From Actinomycetes bacterium (lineage in GTDB: Bacteria; Actinomycetota; Acidimicrobiia; Acidimicrobiales; Palsa-688), in the NCBI GenBank assembly GCA_021850325.1, contig JAJZMF010000020.1:62001-126000 (forward strand): a DNA stretch of 64,000 bases, written 5' to 3'. This document shows positions 41,727 to 50,858 of the stretch, in pieces. A program made the translations under genes and the position numbers. The notes beneath the pieces were generated by a model. That model made no database searches. It saw only the letters and a program-made list of their open reading frames with translations, and was not told the origin of the DNA. Every line of letters begins with the position of its first letter. Within the stretch, counting starts at the first letter, position 1.

Positions 41727-44567
41727 CTAGGTACCTGCGATGGCCACCACGGGCAGGCTCGTCGACAGCCCGGGTGCCGAGCTGGAGGGGACGGCGTCGC
41801 CGAAGCCGTACACCGACCCGTTGCTACCGGCCATGAAGTAGCCGCCGTTGTCCGGGGTGAGGGCCAGGCCGACTATGTCCCGCACATGGATGCCGCGACC
41901 GGGCAACGAGCCCAGGAAGTGCACCCCGGTGCCGAAGACGAACGCCCCGCCGTCAGCACCCACGAGCACGTAACCCTTGCCCGTGGACGAGGGGAGGATG
42001 GAGCGGATGTCGTGGACGTGGCGGTGCAGGCCCGGGATGGAACCGTAGAAGTGGGCCGAACCGAAGGTGAACACCCCTCCGTCCGCACCGACCACCAGGT
42101 AACCACGGCCGTCGGGCGAGGCGACCATGCCCACCACGTCCCGTACGTGCAGGTGCAGACCGGGGACGGAGCCGTGGAACTTGGCGTCACCGAAGGTGAA
42201 CATGCCCCCGTCCCGGCCCACCAACCAGTAGCCCTTGCCATCGGAGGTGGGGGCGATGGCCGTCACGTCCCTGGCCGTCACGTGCTCGCTGGGCAGGTCC
42301 CCGTAGGACTTGGCGTCACCGAAGGCCATGACGGTCCCGTTGCTGGTGGCGACCCAGTAACCCTTGCCCGAGGGGGTGGAGGCTATGCCGACGACCGCCC
42401 CCGTGGCCGGGGTCACCGTGAACTGGCCGTGGGAGCCGGCACCACCCTCGGCGAACACCCGGCCCGAGCTGGTGAGCAGCCAGTAACCCGCGGCAGGCAG
42501 GGAGACGGTCTCGGAGTAGACCCCAGACCTGGCCTGGGCGTTGGAGGGACCACTGAACACGGCCTGTACGGAGTGCCGTCCAGCTTGGTTGTAGGTGACC
42601 GCGCACGTGGCCCGGCCCGAGTAGACCTGCTGGGCGGTGCACCCCGCCAGGGGGGAACCGTTGTCGGTGAACACCACTACACCGCCGTTGGGCGCAGAGG
42701 ACACCGTTGCTGTGTAGACCACCTGCTGGCCCACGGTGACAGAAGCCGAAGTGGCCGCCAGGGCGACACTGACGCTGGGGGCCACGGGCGGAGGGGGTGA
42801 GGTGGGGGCCACACCGGCTTGCAGGTCGCCCACCACGGACATCTGGTAGGTGCCCGAGGGCGGGTTGAGGACGCTGGCCACGCCGACGCTCAGGAAGTCA
42901 CCGCCGGGCACCGTGGTGGCCAGGGTCAGGGTGACATCACTGGTGCCGCCCCCGGTCACGGTCGCCGGTGGCGTGCCCGCAGCGCCGGTGCTGGCGTCGG
43001 CAACTGTGTAGTCACCGACGTAGCTCGGGAAGATCGTGCCCGCGGGCGCCTGCAGCTCGATCGTGGCGCCGGGCGCCAGCTGGGCCGTGGCCTTGATGTC
43101 GGTGACGGTGTACTGCGCCGCCGTGCCCGGCGTCGTCGGCGTCACGCTGACCTTGGCGCCCGTCGAGGTGACGACCCCGGTGCCCACACCGTAGGACGGG
43201 ACTTCGGCGGCCACACTGTCGGCGCTGGTGGCGACCGTGAAGTCGCCCACGCCCCCGCCGTAGGTCCCGGTGCCAGGGTTGGTCACCCCACTGACCTCGA
43301 CGAAGACCTGGTCACCCGCGCTGATGGTGCTGGGCACAGTCACCTGGAGCCGGTTGGCGGAGGTCGCCCCGGGAGCGGTCGACACCAGTACCGAGCCGGG
43401 AGGGACACTGGCCGAGGCACCGAGGTGGGTGGAGTCGACGAGGGTGACGCCGGCACCGGCGAACGAGGTCCCCGAGGGGGCGACGACCACGATCGTCCCA
43501 CCTGCGTTGAGCTGGCTCGTGGCCCTGAACCCGACGCTGTACTCGACGCCGGTAGCCCCGGCGGCGCTGGACGACAGCGACAGGCTGGTGCCTGTGACCG
43601 GCGTGCCAATGGCCAGGGTGCCCGTGGTGGCCGCCGCCCCGGTCGGTGCGCTCACAGATATCTGGTCGGCCTGGGCGGTGCTCGGGTTGGTCACCCCCGT
43701 CGCCGTCACGCTCAGCACGTCACCCGCCGGCACAGGGGCGCCGAGCTGCAGGGTCACCGATTCGCCGGACTGGCCGCCGCCCGCTCCTCCCAGCACGATC
43801 GAGATGACCGGGACCGTGGTGCCCGTGGTGGCGTCCTCGACCTTGTAGGCGACGGCGGAAGTCGGGAAGCCCACGTTGTCGCTCGTGCCCGCCGGCCCCG
43901 CCGAGACGACCTGGATGGTGCCACCGGCGTTGACGGCCGCGGAGGCCTTGAACGCCCCGATGCTGTAAGTGGCCGTCTGGCCCACCTCGGGGGGTGTGGC
44001 CGTCGGGTTGAAGGTGGGCACGACATTGGCCGCCACCACCTGGTACGAGGCGCTGGCTGCAGCCGAAGGGCTGGCCGAGGTCGACACGCCCAGTGTGTAG
44101 CTGCCTGCGCTCGCCGGGTTTGTGGCACCGATCACGTACACGTCGAGGGTGTCACCGGCACCGATGGTGCTCGACAGCCCCAGGACGACCCCGTGGCCGC
44201 CCGAGGCGAGCGTCACCGAGGCGGCCGGCTGGGCGGACGAGTTGTTCGTGCTGTCGAGGATGAAGTAGTCGGCCACGGAGCCGGGGAACACCGGCCCGTT
44301 GCTGGCCGATGACAACGTGACGGTGGCCGAGCCCCCGACGAGCTGGGACGGTGTCACGAAGCCGATCGTGTAGTCCGCAGTTGCACCGGCGGTGTCAGGC
44401 TGGGCGACAACGGTGGCACTGCTCACCGAGCCGGCACCGATCACATAGGACTGGCTGGTGACGATGGCCTGGGCGGACGCGGCACCGCTGGCCGCCACCA
44501 CCAATGGCCCGACAGCCAGCGCAGCCACGGCGGCGACGCCGGCATGCCGCGTCGATCTGTACTTCAT
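41727..44567 (-). CDS. large secreted repeat protein with Ig-like domain and propeller
   Basis: A 946-residue exported protein. ATG 44567 is preceded by GGGAGG at 5 nt. The signal peptide ends near ASGAASA. Four related beta-domains of 110-150 residues follow, each with a line like ATADYTIGFVTPSQLVGGSA or ATYSIGAFKASAAVNAGGTI. A bacterial Ig-like domain comes next (residues about 640-725, SVTVGQQVVYTATVSS to AVFSG). The C-terminal 220 residues hold about six or seven propeller repeats (GYWLVGRDGGMFTFGDAKFH). No sortase signal or anchor helix is seen at the C-terminus. It is likely a surface or matrix protein; binding partner unknown. Confidence 0.88.
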   Translation of the reverse strand: MKYRSTRHAGVAAVAALAVGPLVVAASGAASAQAIVTSQSYVIGAGSVSSATVVAQPDTAGATADYTIGFVTPSQLVGGSATVTLSSASNGPVFPGSVADYFILDSTNNSSAQPAASVTLASGGHGVVLGLSSTIGAGDTLDVYVIGATNPASAGSYTLGVSTSASPSAAASASYQVVAANVVPTFNPTATPPEVGQTATYSIGAFKASAAVNAGGTIQVVSAGPAGTSDNVGFPTSAVAYKVEDATTGTTVPVISIVLGGAGGGQSGESVTLQLGAPVPAGDVLSVTATGVTNPSTAQADQISVSAPTGAAATTGTLAIGTPVTGTSLSLSSSAAGATGVEYSVGFRATSQLNAGGTIVVVAPSGTSFAGAGVTLVDSTHLGASASVPPGSVLVSTAPGATSANRLQVTVPSTISAGDQVFVEVSGVTNPGTGTYGGGVGDFTVATSADSVAAEVPSYGVGTGVVTSTGAKVSVTPTTPGTAAQYTVTDIKATAQLAPGATIELQAPAGTIFPSYVGDYTVADASTGAAGTPPATVTGGGTSDVTLTLATTVPGGDFLSVGVASVLNPPSGTYQMSVVGDLQAGVAPTSPPPPVAPSVSVALAATSASVTVGQQVVYTATVSSAPNGGVVVFTDNGSPLAGCTAQQVYSGRATCAVTYNQAGRHSVQAVFSGPSNAQARSGVYSETVSLPAAGYWLLTSSGRVFAEGGAGSHGQFTVTPATGAVVGIASTPSGKGYWVATSNGTVMAFGDAKSYGDLPSEHVTARDVTAIAPTSDGKGYWLVGRDGGMFTFGDAKFHGSVPGLHLHVRDVVGMVASPDGRGYLVVGADGGVFTFGSAHFYGSIPGLHRHVHDIRSILPSSTGKGYVLVGADGGAFVFGTGVHFLGSLPGRGIHVRDIVGLALTPDNGGYFMAGSNGSVYGFGDAVPSSSAPGLSTSLPVVAIAGT

Positions 44568-44729
44568 AAGGACCTCCCGGTAACGCTCTGTCAGACCTGC
44601 CCGTTGCCAGGTCCCCGACCGCACCCTACGACGCGACGCCCATGGGTGCGGCGAGCTGCTAACACAACCCTCACAGAGTCTTCGAAGTTCCCTCACCCTG
44701 GCCGCGTGCCCGGCCGCAGGTCGCCCAGC

Positions 44730-45491
44730 TCAGCCCTGCCCTTCAGGCCCGGGGGCTGCAGTGCCGGGGGTCGTGGGGCCGGAGCCGCTGCCGGCCCGGC
44801 CCTCGCCCTCCCCGGCCAGGATGGCATAGAGCCTACGTCTGGCGTCCTCCAGCACCCCGAGCGCGGCCTCCAACTGCCGAGGATCTCCCGACATGAACAC
44901 CTGTCCCACCGCGGGCATGAACCGGCCCATTGCGTGACGCAGCTCCCTCGCCCCTACCGGGGCGCCCGCACCGACCCGCTCCCAGGGGGCCGGGCCCTTG
45001 GCCAGCTCGGCGGCCGCCGCCTGACCGTCAGCGGTCAGGGTGAAGCGGCGCTTCCCCGCCCCGCCCTCCTCGGTGGCGACCACCAGGCCCTCGTCCTCCA
45101 GGAGCTGCAGGGTGGGGTAGATCGAACCCGGACTGGGCTTCCACATGCCGTCCGTGCGCTGGACGAGCTCGGTGATGATCTCGTAACCGTGCATGGGCCT
45201 CTCGGCCAGCAGCACGAGCACGGCGCTACGCACGTCACCGCGCCGGGCCCGGCCGAACGGTCCGCCCCGGGCACGGGCCTGGGGCCCCCAGGCCCAGTGG
45301 CCGCCCGGGCCACCGAAGCTCCAGCCCCCGAACGGGCCCCAGGGACGGCCCTCACCCTCGTCCTCGTCCCGCTCGGGTGGGCCCGAGCCCGGGCCGGCTT
45401 GGCCGTGCCCGCCTGGCGCCCAGGGGGGCGGTCCCCAACCGCGCCCCCATGCAGGGCCGTCCCCGGACCTTCTCTGTCCATGCACCGTCAT
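44730..45491 (-). CDS. PadR-family transcriptional regulator
   Basis: A 253-residue regulator. The first 85 residues are Gly/Pro/Trp-rich and disordered. The PadR winged helix follows (GDVRSAVLVLLAERPMHGYE, TDGMWKPSPGSIYPTLQLL, EDEGLVVATEEGGAGKRRFTL), then a helical C-terminal dimerisation region. ATG 45491 is selected; ATG 45527 would place the start only 2 nt from the predicted transcript end. A perfect palindrome overlaps its promoter, indicating autorepression. It lies upstream of the large secreted protein gene in the same direction, 162 nt apart. Confidence 0.9.
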   Translation of the reverse strand: MTVHGQRRSGDGPAWGRGWGPPPWAPGGHGQAGPGSGPPERDEDEGEGRPWGPFGGWSFGGPGGHWAWGPQARARGGPFGRARRGDVRSAVLVLLAERPMHGYEIITELVQRTDGMWKPSPGSIYPTLQLLEDEGLVVATEEGGAGKRRFTLTADGQAAAAELAKGPAPWERVGAGAPVGARELRHAMGRFMPAVGQVFMSGDPRQLEAALGVLEDARRRLYAILAGEGEGRAGSGSGPTTPGTAAPGPEGQG

Positions 45492-45533
45492 GCACCTCGC
45501 TTCCCACCCTGCACCATGCAGGGACATGAGCAC

Positions 45534-45547
45534 TATATCGCGATATA
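45534..45547. promoter_or_regulatory. PadR operator overlapping the -10 box
   Basis: TATATCGCGATATA is a perfect 14-bp palindrome. On the minus strand TATAGT (45537-45532), a near-consensus -10, begins inside it. Binding of the PadR protein here would block its own transcription. Confidence 0.65.
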
Positions 45548-45644
45548 TCGGTTGTGCGTGGTGCTACCGCCTCCCCGTGAAGACGCGGGCCGGGGGGCGT
45601 GCCGGGACCGGCAGGCACCTTTCCAGCCATCTGGCCCGGGCTTG

Positions 45645-45777
45645 TTGACAACGCTGTCAGGGCGAGCGGTTGGCCACCGGCCCTCTTCCACAACAGCTGT
45701 CTTGCCCATCCTCGTTTGCCTTGACAGCCGACACGACCAGCTGTTAGCAATGTCAGCCGCTAAGACAACGATGTCAG
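45645..45777. promoter_or_regulatory. cluster of TGTCA-type sites between PadR gene and sugar operon
   Basis: GACAACGCTGTCAG (45647-45660), CAACAGCTGTCTTG (45691-45704), GTTAGCAATGTCAG (45743-45756) and GACAACGATGTCAG (45764-45777) are related, near-palindromic sequences in locally A+T-richer DNA. TTGACA at 45721-45726 is a consensus -35, with TTAGCA 17 nt later. No gene is supported anywhere between 45492 and 46231; this region looks regulatory. Confidence 0.45.
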
Positions 45778-46068
45778 ACCGGGCGCAGGGACGGCCTGGC
45801 CCGGGAGAGGGGCTGAGCGGAGCAGTGGGCATACCGCCGGGGGCGACGCCACCGCAGGATGGGCTGCGACTACGTTGCCGTGAAGAGGTGCAGAGCCGTG
45901 GCCGTGCCGGCCGGCATGTCGAGCGGGGAGGGAAGCGGACGCCTATGCCAGGTGACCAGGTCTTACCCGATGGGCCCCCGGTGCCACCCGGCGCAGCGCC
46001 CGGGAGCGGCCCAGTGGCGCCGGCTCCGTACGGGGGGAGGATCTACGGCAACCTCCACCAACTACAAC

Positions 46069-46092
46069 ATGACACCGGAGTCATGCTACGCT
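46069..46092 (+). promoter_or_regulatory. operator and -10 of the sugar ABC operon
   Basis: ATGACACCGGAGTCAT (46069-46084) is a near-perfect palindrome with central CCGG. TACGCT (46087-46092) begins 2 nt later and serves as -10. The same 18 bases (46068-46085) recur at 55114-55131 before the SDR gene, with a -10 at the same distance. The transcript would start near 46099, leaving a leader of about 130 nt. Confidence 0.7.
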
Positions 46093-46231
46093 CGCGCATG
46101 GCTCACGGGGTCTGCCGCGTGAGCACGGCCGGGAGCCCGGTGCCCGCGCCCCTGCCGTTCAGCGGCACGGGCCAGGAGGGGCAGTGTGCGCCGGCCGGCT
46201 GGGAGCCGAGATCTAGGGGGATGGGAGGCCG

Positions 46232-47065
46232 ATGACGAGTGACCAGGCTGGGCCTGTCGACGGCTCGGCAAGGACGCAGCCGGGCGGCCGGGCGGGTGCC
46301 GACGGCGGCGTGCCGGTGGTGTCCGTAGAAGGCATCACCAAGCACTTCGGGAGCGTCCAGGCGCTCCGAGGCGTCGACCTCGAGGTCCACGCAGGCGAGG
46401 TGGTCGGCCTCGTGGGCGACAACGGCGCGGGCAAGTCGACGTTGGTCAACATCCTCTCGGGGGGCTATCAGCCCAATTCGGGCACCATCCGGGTGGACGG
46501 GCAGCGCGTTTCCTTCTCCTCCTCGCTCGATGCCCGCCGCATGGGCATCGAGACGGTGTACCAGGACCTCGCCCTCGCGCCCGACCTCAGTGTGTGGGCG
46601 AACATCTTCCTCGGCCGCGAGGAGCTCGTCAAGGGGCCCCTGCGCCACGTCGGCTGGCTGAACAGACGGTCCATGATCGCCTCGGCCGAGAAGGACCTGG
46701 AGCGCACCCGCATCCGCATCGGTTCGGTAGGTTCCGTGGCCGGCCGGCTCTCGGGCGGCCAGCGCCAGGCCATCGCCGTCGGCCGCGCCGTCGCCTGGGG
46801 CTCCCGGGTCATCCTCATGGACGAGCCCACGGCGGCCCTGGGCGTCGAACAGCAGGAGCGCGTCGGCGAGCTGGTCGCCACCGTCGCCTCACAGGGCGTG
46901 CCCGTGCTGCTCATCAGCCACAACCTTCCCCAGGTGTACCGGATCTGCGACCGCGTCGTAGTGCTCTTCCAGGGGCAGGTGGTGGCCAACCTCCGGCCCT
47001 CCGAGTGCTCCCTGGACGACATCGTCAGCTGGATCACGGGTGCGGCTCTGGGGGGCCGGCCTTGA
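46232..47065 (+). CDS. CUT2-type sugar ABC transporter ATP-binding protein
   Basis: A cytoplasmic ATPase of 277 residues with a single nucleotide-binding domain. Walker A is GDNGAGKST, signature LSGGQRQ, Walker B ILMDEPTAALG and switch SHN. Most CUT2 systems (RbsA-like) have two fused domains; a single domain as in the fructose system FrcA is a minority form. The first 28 residues are low complexity. ATG 46232 follows AGGGGGATGGGAGG. The permease starts 38 nt after the stop and the binding protein follows, so ATPase-permease-receptor form one operon. Confidence 0.93.
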   Translation: MTSDQAGPVDGSARTQPGGRAGADGGVPVVSVEGITKHFGSVQALRGVDLEVHAGEVVGLVGDNGAGKSTLVNILSGGYQPNSGTIRVDGQRVSFSSSLDARRMGIETVYQDLALAPDLSVWANIFLGREELVKGPLRHVGWLNRRSMIASAEKDLERTRIRIGSVGSVAGRLSGGQRQAIAVGRAVAWGSRVILMDEPTAALGVEQQERVGELVATVASQGVPVLLISHNLPQVYRICDRVVVLFQGQVVANLRPSECSLDDIVSWITGAALGGRP

Positions 47066-47102
47066 CCTCCGCCGCCCCCAGCACCGAAAGGTGGTCAAGG
47101 TA

Positions 47103-48173
47103 ATGCCCGCACGGCTGCCATCAGCCTTCTCCCGGCCCGGGACGACGCTAACCCCGCCCCGGGGCCCGGCCGAGACCCCGGTTGGAGCACCGGCCCGTTC
47201 GCGCTGGCTGCACCTGGTCGACCAGATCGGCGACTTCTGGATCGTCGGGGTCCTCGTCCTGATGGTCGTGGTGTTCGGCGCGCTCGCCCCGTCACTGTTC
47301 AGCCGCGGCGCCTGGCTCAGTATCTCCAACTATTCGGTCGAGTACCTGATCCTGGCCGTAGGCCAGACCTTCGTCATCATGACCGGGGGCATCGACCTGT
47401 CGGACGGCGCCGTGCTCGGCTTGTCGGGCATGGTCTCGGGCGCGGTCATGCAATCGATGTACAACGCCCACGCCAGCGGCCTGCTCACGACGGTCATCGG
47501 CTTCGCCATAGCCCTCGCCGTAGGGGCACTTGTCGGCTTCGGCAACGGCTTCCTCATCACCAGGCTCAAGTTGCCGCCCTTCATCGTCACCCTGGGCAGC
47601 CTGACCGCCGTCGGTGCTGCCCCTTCGCTCATAAACGGTGGTACGGAGATCTCGAACCTCCCGTCGCAGATCGGGTCGCTCGGTACCAGCGCCATCGGCG
47701 GCTGGGTCTACGTAACGTTCCTGATCGCCGTGGTCGTAGCAGTGATCTTCGGCTTCGTCCTGCACCGCACCCGGTTCGGGCTACGGACCTACGCCATCGG
47801 CAGCAACGGCCTGAGCGCCCGTCGAGCAGGTATCGACGTCGACCGTCACCTCATCTGGGTCTACACCCTGTCCGGCTTCCTGGCCGGGCTGGCCGGCATG
47901 ATGGTGATGGCGAACTTCAACGTCGCCAACCCCCTGTCCGGCCAGAACGACGAACTGGACGCCATCGCCGCTGTGGTCATCGGAGGAGCCAGCCTCTTCG
48001 GGGGCCGGGGCCACATGCTCGGCACCTTCGTAGGCACCATGATCATCTCACTGCTCGTTACGGGCCTGGTCCTGGTCAACGTGAACGGGTCCTGGACCGA
48101 GGTCGCCACGGGCATCATCATCGTGGCTGCCGTGGCCATGGACCAGGTGCGTGTCCGCCTGGCCGAACGTTAG
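47103..48173 (+). CDS. CUT2-type sugar ABC transporter permease (RbsC-like)
   Basis: An inner-membrane permease of 356 residues. A cytosolic lead of about 40 residues precedes nine to ten transmembrane helices. VGQTFVIMTGGIDLSDGAVLGLSG, RLKLPPFIVTLGSL, IGSNGLSARRAGIDVDR and VIGGASLFGGRG are the family landmarks of RbsC/XylH/FrcC. ATG 47103 has AAAGGTGG 8 nt upstream; an upstream in-frame start at 47040 would overlap the ATPase gene. A hairpin lies between this gene and the receptor gene. Confidence 0.94.
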   Translation: MPARLPSAFSRPGTTLTPPRGPAETPVGAPARSRWLHLVDQIGDFWIVGVLVLMVVVFGALAPSLFSRGAWLSISNYSVEYLILAVGQTFVIMTGGIDLSDGAVLGLSGMVSGAVMQSMYNAHASGLLTTVIGFAIALAVGALVGFGNGFLITRLKLPPFIVTLGSLTAVGAAPSLINGGTEISNLPSQIGSLGTSAIGGWVYVTFLIAVVVAVIFGFVLHRTRFGLRTYAIGSNGLSARRAGIDVDRHLIWVYTLSGFLAGLAGMMVMANFNVANPLSGQNDELDAIAAVVIGGASLFGGRGHMLGTFVGTMIISLLVTGLVLVNVNGSWTEVATGIIIVAAVAMDQVRVRLAER

Positions 48174-48186
48174 CGAGCCACAAGCC

Positions 48187-48208
48187 AGGCCCGGCCAAAA
48201 CCGGGCCT
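48187..48208 (+). terminator. intercistronic hairpin before the binding-protein gene
   Basis: AGGCCCGG-CCAAAA-CCGGGCCT: 8-bp stem with a 6-nt loop, 14 nt after the permease stop and just before the GGGAGG of the next gene. It may protect the downstream message from 3' decay or tune expression of the receptor. Confidence 0.5.
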
Positions 48209-48232
48209 ACGGAAAAAGGGAGGAAACAACAA

Positions 48233-49249
48233 ATGAAAATACCGGTCCTGAAGAGCAGGAAGCGCCGTTACCAGCTGGGTGCGGCAGCGTCGGCAGTGGT
48301 GATGGCGTCGAGCGCCCTCATGGCAGGCGTCCCCGGTGCCGGAGTCGCTGCGGCCAGTGCCGCCAGCAAGTACAACATCGTGCTCATCCCCGGCCTGACG
48401 ACGGACCCCTTCTACATCACGATGTACGCAGGTGCCAAGCAGGAAGCGGCCAAGCTCGGGGTCAACCTGACCTGGAGGGGCGCCACCACGTGGTCGACCT
48501 CGCTGCAGGTGCCCATCGTCAACTCGACCCTGGCCACCCATCCGTCCGCACTGCTCATCGCGCCCACCGACACGGTGGCCCTGTACAAGCCGATGGCTGC
48601 TTTCGCCAAGGCGGGCATACCCGTCATCTCGGTTGACACCACGATCACCAACCAGTCGATCCTCACCGCCGCCATCAGCTCCGACAACTTCCAGGGTGGC
48701 CAGGCGGCCGCCCAGGCCATCGCCGCCCAGGCCCACTACAAGGGTGCCGTGGCCGTGATCAACACGGTGAAGGGCGTCTCGACCACCGACCTGCGCCAGC
48801 AGGGCTTCCTCGCCCAGATGAAGAAGTACCCCCACATGCAGGTAGTGGCCACCGAGTACGACAACGACAGCGCCACCACGGCTGAGTCCCAGGCCCGGGC
48901 GCTCATCCTGGCCCACAGCAACCTGGTCGGCATCTTCGGCACCAACCTGTTCTCCGCTCAGGGCGCAGGACAGGGCGTCGTGGCTGCCGGCATGAAGGGC
49001 AAGGTCGCCGTGGCCGGCTACGACGCCGAGCCGGCGGAGATCAAGCTGCTCAAGCAGGGTGTCATCAACATCCTGGTCATCCAGAACCCGGCCCAGGAGG
49101 GCGCACTCGCCGTCCAGGACGCCTACTGGGCGCTGACCGGGCACAAGGCCAAGATCAAGAAGCACGTCCTGCTGCCCAACGTGATCGCCACCACCGCGAC
49201 CGCCGACAAGCCGAACGTCACCAAGTACTTCTACAAGACCCAGCCCTAG
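48233..49249 (+). CDS. sugar ABC transporter substrate-binding protein (RbsB-like)
   Basis: A 338-residue exported receptor of the periplasmic-binding-protein type I fold. The signal peptide (basic KSRKRRYQLG, then hydrophobic) ends near AAASAAS. IVLIPGLTTDPFYITMYAG, SALLIAPTDTVAL, IPVISVDTTIT and VAGYDAEPAEIKLL match ribose/xylose/polyol receptors. ATG 48233 has GGGAGG at 48218-48223. It is the last gene of the ABC operon and ends before a strong terminator. The adjacent catabolic genes suggest a sugar alcohol or pentose ligand. Confidence 0.94.
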   Translation: MKIPVLKSRKRRYQLGAAASAVVMASSALMAGVPGAGVAAASAASKYNIVLIPGLTTDPFYITMYAGAKQEAAKLGVNLTWRGATTWSTSLQVPIVNSTLATHPSALLIAPTDTVALYKPMAAFAKAGIPVISVDTTITNQSILTAAISSDNFQGGQAAAQAIAAQAHYKGAVAVINTVKGVSTTDLRQQGFLAQMKKYPHMQVVATEYDNDSATTAESQARALILAHSNLVGIFGTNLFSAQGAGQGVVAAGMKGKVAVAGYDAEPAEIKLLKQGVINILVIQNPAQEGALAVQDAYWALTGHKAKIKKHVLLPNVIATTATADKPNVTKYFYKTQP

Positions 49250-49272
49250 GTCACACCAGCCCCAGGGCTCCG

Positions 49273-49306
49273 GCAAAGGGCGTGGGCCACGGCCCACGCC
49301 CTTTGC
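49273..49306. terminator. bidirectional hairpin terminator
   Basis: GCAAAGGGCGTGGGCC-AC-GGCCCACGCCCTTTGC, a perfect 16-bp inverted repeat, between the convergent receptor and FGGY kinase genes. Confidence 0.8.
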
Positions 49307-49366
49307 GCGTCCCCGGGCAGGGCGGCCTGACGGGGCCGGCTCGCAGGCGGGGTGGCGAGATGCGGC

Positions 49367-50758
49367 TCAGTCGTGCTCGGCCGGCACAGGGAAGTCCTCG
49401 GGACCGCTGAACACGCCGGCCCCGCAGCCCCCGAACAGGGCTGCCCCCCTCGCCCCGGCCTCGGTCACCGCCGGCCAGCGCAGGCGACGGGCCAACTTGG
49501 CCCTGTCGGCCCTCAAGCCGGCGAAGTTGGCCCGGCCACCACTGAGCACCACCTCGCCCACCGGCCCGGCCACGGCCTCCAACGTCGCCAGGGTCCGGCG
49601 TGTCTGGTCCGCAGTCTGCCGGCGGACCGCCGCCCACAGGGCCGCGGGAGAGGCTTCCTGTCCGATACCGAGGACCGACGACGTACCCGAGCGCTCGTCC
49701 ACCTCCACCCGCAGCGCGCCCGGCGCGACCTCGTCGGAGGCACGGTCCAGCGCTACCTGGGCCTCCAGGCCCTCCACTCCGAGCAGGCTGAAGACACGGT
49801 CGAACAGCAGCCCCAGCAGGTGCCCCGTCAGCAACGCATAGCTACCGGGCACGGCGTGCCAGCCCACGGCCAGCCCGGTCTTGACCACCTCCGAGACCGC
49901 CGCCGAGCTCATCGGCCTCACACGCCGGACGAACGCCTCCGCCGTGCCACAGGAGTCGAGGACCTGGTCCTCTCCCGTGACCCCCGTACCTGCAGCCACG
50001 CAGAGATGGTCGTGGCCGGCCGATGCGACCATGGCTCCCTCCAGCCGGGCCAGGGCGCCCAGGGAGCCCGTCCCCACGCCACCCGTTCCGGGCTGGCGTG
50101 CCAGGTCGGCCAGGCGTGCCCGGCCACGTGGGGCCCCGGCGTCGTCCACGGGAGGGAAGAGACCGGCCGGGGCGCCCGCCCACTCCAGGCCTTCGGACCA
50201 CCATTGCCGGTCCTCCAGGCTGAGGGCGCCGGTCCGCGACCCCAGGGAGGCCTCCGTCGCCTGTCCGCCCCCCAGGGCGTGCACCACCCAGTCGGCGACC
50301 GTCATAGCCCGCTTCGCCCGTGGCCCGCCGTGGCGCGCCATCCAGGCCAGCTTGGCCAGAGTGGCCACGTGCGACAACTGGAGCCCGGTGCGGGCCGAGA
50401 ACTCCTCGGCCCCGAAGACCGAGCCCAGTTCCTCGGCCTCATCCTCTCCCCGCACATCGTGCCAGGCGATGCAGCGGCCGACGGGCAGGCCGTCGTCGCC
50501 GAGGAGGACCGCCACCTCGGCCATGCTCGTGACCCCGACCCCGGTCACCCTGCCCTCGGGCGCGGCCTCGAGGGCTGCCACCAGGGCCGCCACCACGCCC
50601 CCCAGCAGTTGCGCCGCCGTCGTCTCGGCCCCGCTGGGCACCTGGCGCCAGGTCGTGGGCGCCCGTCCCCAGGCCAGCTCGGTACCGTCGGTGCCCACGA
50701 CCGACGCCTTGGTCAACGTGGTGCCCACGTCCACCCCGACCAACAGCTCTGCGCTCAT
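49367..50758 (-). CDS. FGGY-family carbohydrate kinase
   Basis: A 463-residue sugar kinase. The N-terminal phosphate loop is VGVDVGTTLTKASVV; the substrate segment is GRCIAWHDVRGEDEAEEL; the C-terminal ATP site is VGEVVLSGGRANFAGL with GARGAALFGG. It resembles the xylulokinase/L-xylulokinase group but the exact sugar is unclear. ATG 50758 has AGGGG 6 nt upstream. It follows the polyol dehydrogenase genes in the same direction and would phosphorylate the ketose they produce, sending it to the pentose phosphate pathway. Confidence 0.92.
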   Translation of the reverse strand: MSAELLVGVDVGTTLTKASVVGTDGTELAWGRAPTTWRQVPSGAETTAAQLLGGVVAALVAALEAAPEGRVTGVGVTSMAEVAVLLGDDGLPVGRCIAWHDVRGEDEAEELGSVFGAEEFSARTGLQLSHVATLAKLAWMARHGGPRAKRAMTVADWVVHALGGGQATEASLGSRTGALSLEDRQWWSEGLEWAGAPAGLFPPVDDAGAPRGRARLADLARQPGTGGVGTGSLGALARLEGAMVASAGHDHLCVAAGTGVTGEDQVLDSCGTAEAFVRRVRPMSSAAVSEVVKTGLAVGWHAVPGSYALLTGHLLGLLFDRVFSLLGVEGLEAQVALDRASDEVAPGALRVEVDERSGTSSVLGIGQEASPAALWAAVRRQTADQTRRTLATLEAVAGPVGEVVLSGGRANFAGLRADRAKLARRLRWPAVTEAGARGAALFGGCGAGVFSGPEDFPVPAEHD

Positions 50759-50858
50759 TCAGCACCCCTGTCCGCACTACCCGAACCTGCTCCGTGGTGG
50801 CTGCGCCACCGCTGGGCGCACCGTGCCGGCGGTGGGCCGGCCTCCGGTGCCAGGGGGC

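Noticed and set aside
42819-44312. 497-codon plus-strand open frame inside the large secreted protein gene
   Set aside because: Repetitive Gly/Arg/His/Asp-rich translation that merely mirrors the repeats of the real gene on the other strand.
45859-46122. 87-codon frame between the PadR and sugar ABC genes
   Set aside because: It has no Shine-Dalgarno sequence or leaderless hexamer, and it runs through the operator and promoter of the ABC operon.
45492-46231. Riboswitch or structured RNA in the 740-bp gene-free gap
   Set aside because: I found only short palindromes and promoter-like hexamers; no known riboswitch core or long pairing pattern was recognised.
46232-47065. Truncated RbsA (half of a double ATPase)
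   Set aside because: The domain is complete, with an intact C-terminus and normal spacing to the permease, matching the single-domain FrcA-type form.
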